A stretch of 64,000 nt of DNA, taken from the NCBI RefSeq assembly GCF_001718695.1, contig NZ_CP013420.1, positions 3,204,348 to 3,268,347 of the forward strand, in the 5' to 3' direction. This document shows positions 63,493 to 64,000 of the stretch, piece by piece. This DNA comes from Burkholderia ubonensis. Its GTDB lineage: Bacteria > Pseudomonadota > Gammaproteobacteria > Burkholderiales > Burkholderiaceae. Numbering within the stretch: the first letter of the stretch is position 1; every line of letters starts with the position of its first letter. Both the position numbers and the translations under genes were made by a program. The notes under the pieces were generated by a model, which worked only from the letters and a program-made list of their open reading frames with translations, was not told the DNA's origin and did no database searches.

Positions 63493-64000
63493 TGGCGGGC
63501 GGCGCGCGCACGTTCACCGCCGTCCTGACGCGTCCGGACGGCCAGTCCGCCGGGCTCGCGGCGCAACTGGCCGACGCCGGTTGCGACGTCCTCGATTTCC
63601 CGCTGATCGACATCGCGCCGCTCGACGATCCGGCGCCGCTCGATGCCGCATTCGCGGCGCTGGCCGATTATGCGCTCGTGATCTTCGTGTCGCCGAACGC
63701 GATCGACCGCGCGCTCGCGCAGTACGGCGCGATCTGGCCGAACGCGCTGCCGGTCGGCGTGGTCGGGCCGGGCAGCGTCGCCGCGCTCGAGCGTCACGGC
63801 ATCGCCGCGCCCGCGCACCGGGTGATCGCGCCGCAGGCGCCCGCCGACGGCGGCGCGCCGCATTACGATTCCGAAAGCCTGTTCGCGTGCATCGAAGCCG
63901 CGTTCGGCGGCGCGGCCGCGCTCGCCGGCCGGCGCGTGCTGATCGTGCGCGGCGACGGCGGCCGCGAATGGCTCGCCGATCGGCTGCGCGACGCCGGCGC
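63492..64000 (+). CDS. hemD: Uroporphyrinogen-III synthase (3' end outside window)
   Basis: The first 169 codons of HemD are visible, with FTAVLTRPDGQSAGLAAQLA at the N-terminus, FVSPNAIDRALAQYG and VGVVGPGSVAALERHG, then RRVLIVRGDGGREWLADRL entering the second subdomain. It cyclises preuroporphyrinogen to uroporphyrinogen III. In Burkholderia the gene may be fused to hemX; that cannot be seen here. Confidence 0.9.
   Translation, partial: MAGGARTFTAVLTRPDGQSAGLAAQLADAGCDVLDFPLIDIAPLDDPAPLDAAFAALADYALVIFVSPNAIDRALAQYGAIWPNALPVGVVGPGSVAALERHGIAAPAHRVIAPQAPADGGAPHYDSESLFACIEAAFGGAAALAGRRVLIVRGDGGREWLADRLRDAG

Overview
The window is about 64 kb of very GC-rich DNA with dense, mostly core bacterial genes and strong G/C third-position bias, which produces long meaningless open frames opposite most genes. 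Gene content and order (cysB next to cysI-DUF934-cysH-cysD-cysN-cobA, lptFG, pepA-holC, DUF3460-scpA-panC-panD, tamA-tamB, metG-OmpA lipoprotein-apbC, ppc divergent from hemC-hemD) point to the main chromosome of a Burkholderia-type betaproteobacterium. The genus is inferred from synteny and protein resemblance; the species cannot be fixed from this window. I see no insertion sequence, prophage, CRISPR array, rRNA operon or replication origin.

Layout. 1-3.1 kb: 3' end of a ferredoxin-type flavin reductase (cut by the window edge), an epimerase-like protein, a tiny membrane protein and rsuA. 3.3-6.2 kb: a small accessory block with a decayed LysR fragment, two SDR oxidoreductases and a divergent LysR regulator, bounded by tRNA-Leu(CAA). 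6.5-15.1 kb: a periplasmic amino-acid-type binding protein, then the assimilatory sulfur locus, with the regulator cysB divergent from a six-gene operon that activates sulfate, reduces it to sulfide and makes the siroheme precursor. 15.2-17.8 kb: lptF-lptG (LPS export) with sirB (siroheme/cobalt chelatase) as the last gene. 18-20.7 kb: pepA, holC and a DUF2486-like protein. 20.8-25.2 kb: cytochrome c, a second LysR remnant, lgt, a SIMPL-domain protein, an EVE-domain protein, 6S RNA, zapA and a ZapB-like coiled coil.

25.3-35.3 kb is a cobalamin locus. A cobalamin riboswitch precedes btuC-btuD-cobT-cobS-cobC on the plus strand. cobU-cbiB-cobD-btuF run on the minus strand with overlapping ends, and cobQ diverges from cobU. 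Together they import B12 or cobinamide, amidate the corrin and build the nucleotide loop. No corrin-ring genes and no btuB receptor gene are seen here. 35.6-39.6 kb: a DoxX protein, an orphan ParA-type ATPase, and the minus-strand DUF3460-scpA-panC-panD group. 39.9-45.7 kb: tamA-tamB for outer-membrane assembly. 45.8-55 kb: metG, an OmpA-like lipoprotein, apbC, a SodC-like lipoprotein that has lost most metal ligands, dcd, a large PLP amino-acid decarboxylase and a two-domain LprI-like protein. 55-64 kb: a HAD phosphatase, argH, a MmyB-type XRE regulator divergent from a methyltransferase, ppc, hemC and the start of hemD.

The window is mainly housekeeping. I found no convincing new multi-gene system. 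The observations most worth checking are the metal-ligand-depleted SodC-like lipoprotein, the B12 riboswitch with a degenerate, receptor-less gap before btuC, two LysR relics, strong hairpins inside the cys operon, the sirB-lptFG linkage and an orphan ParA.
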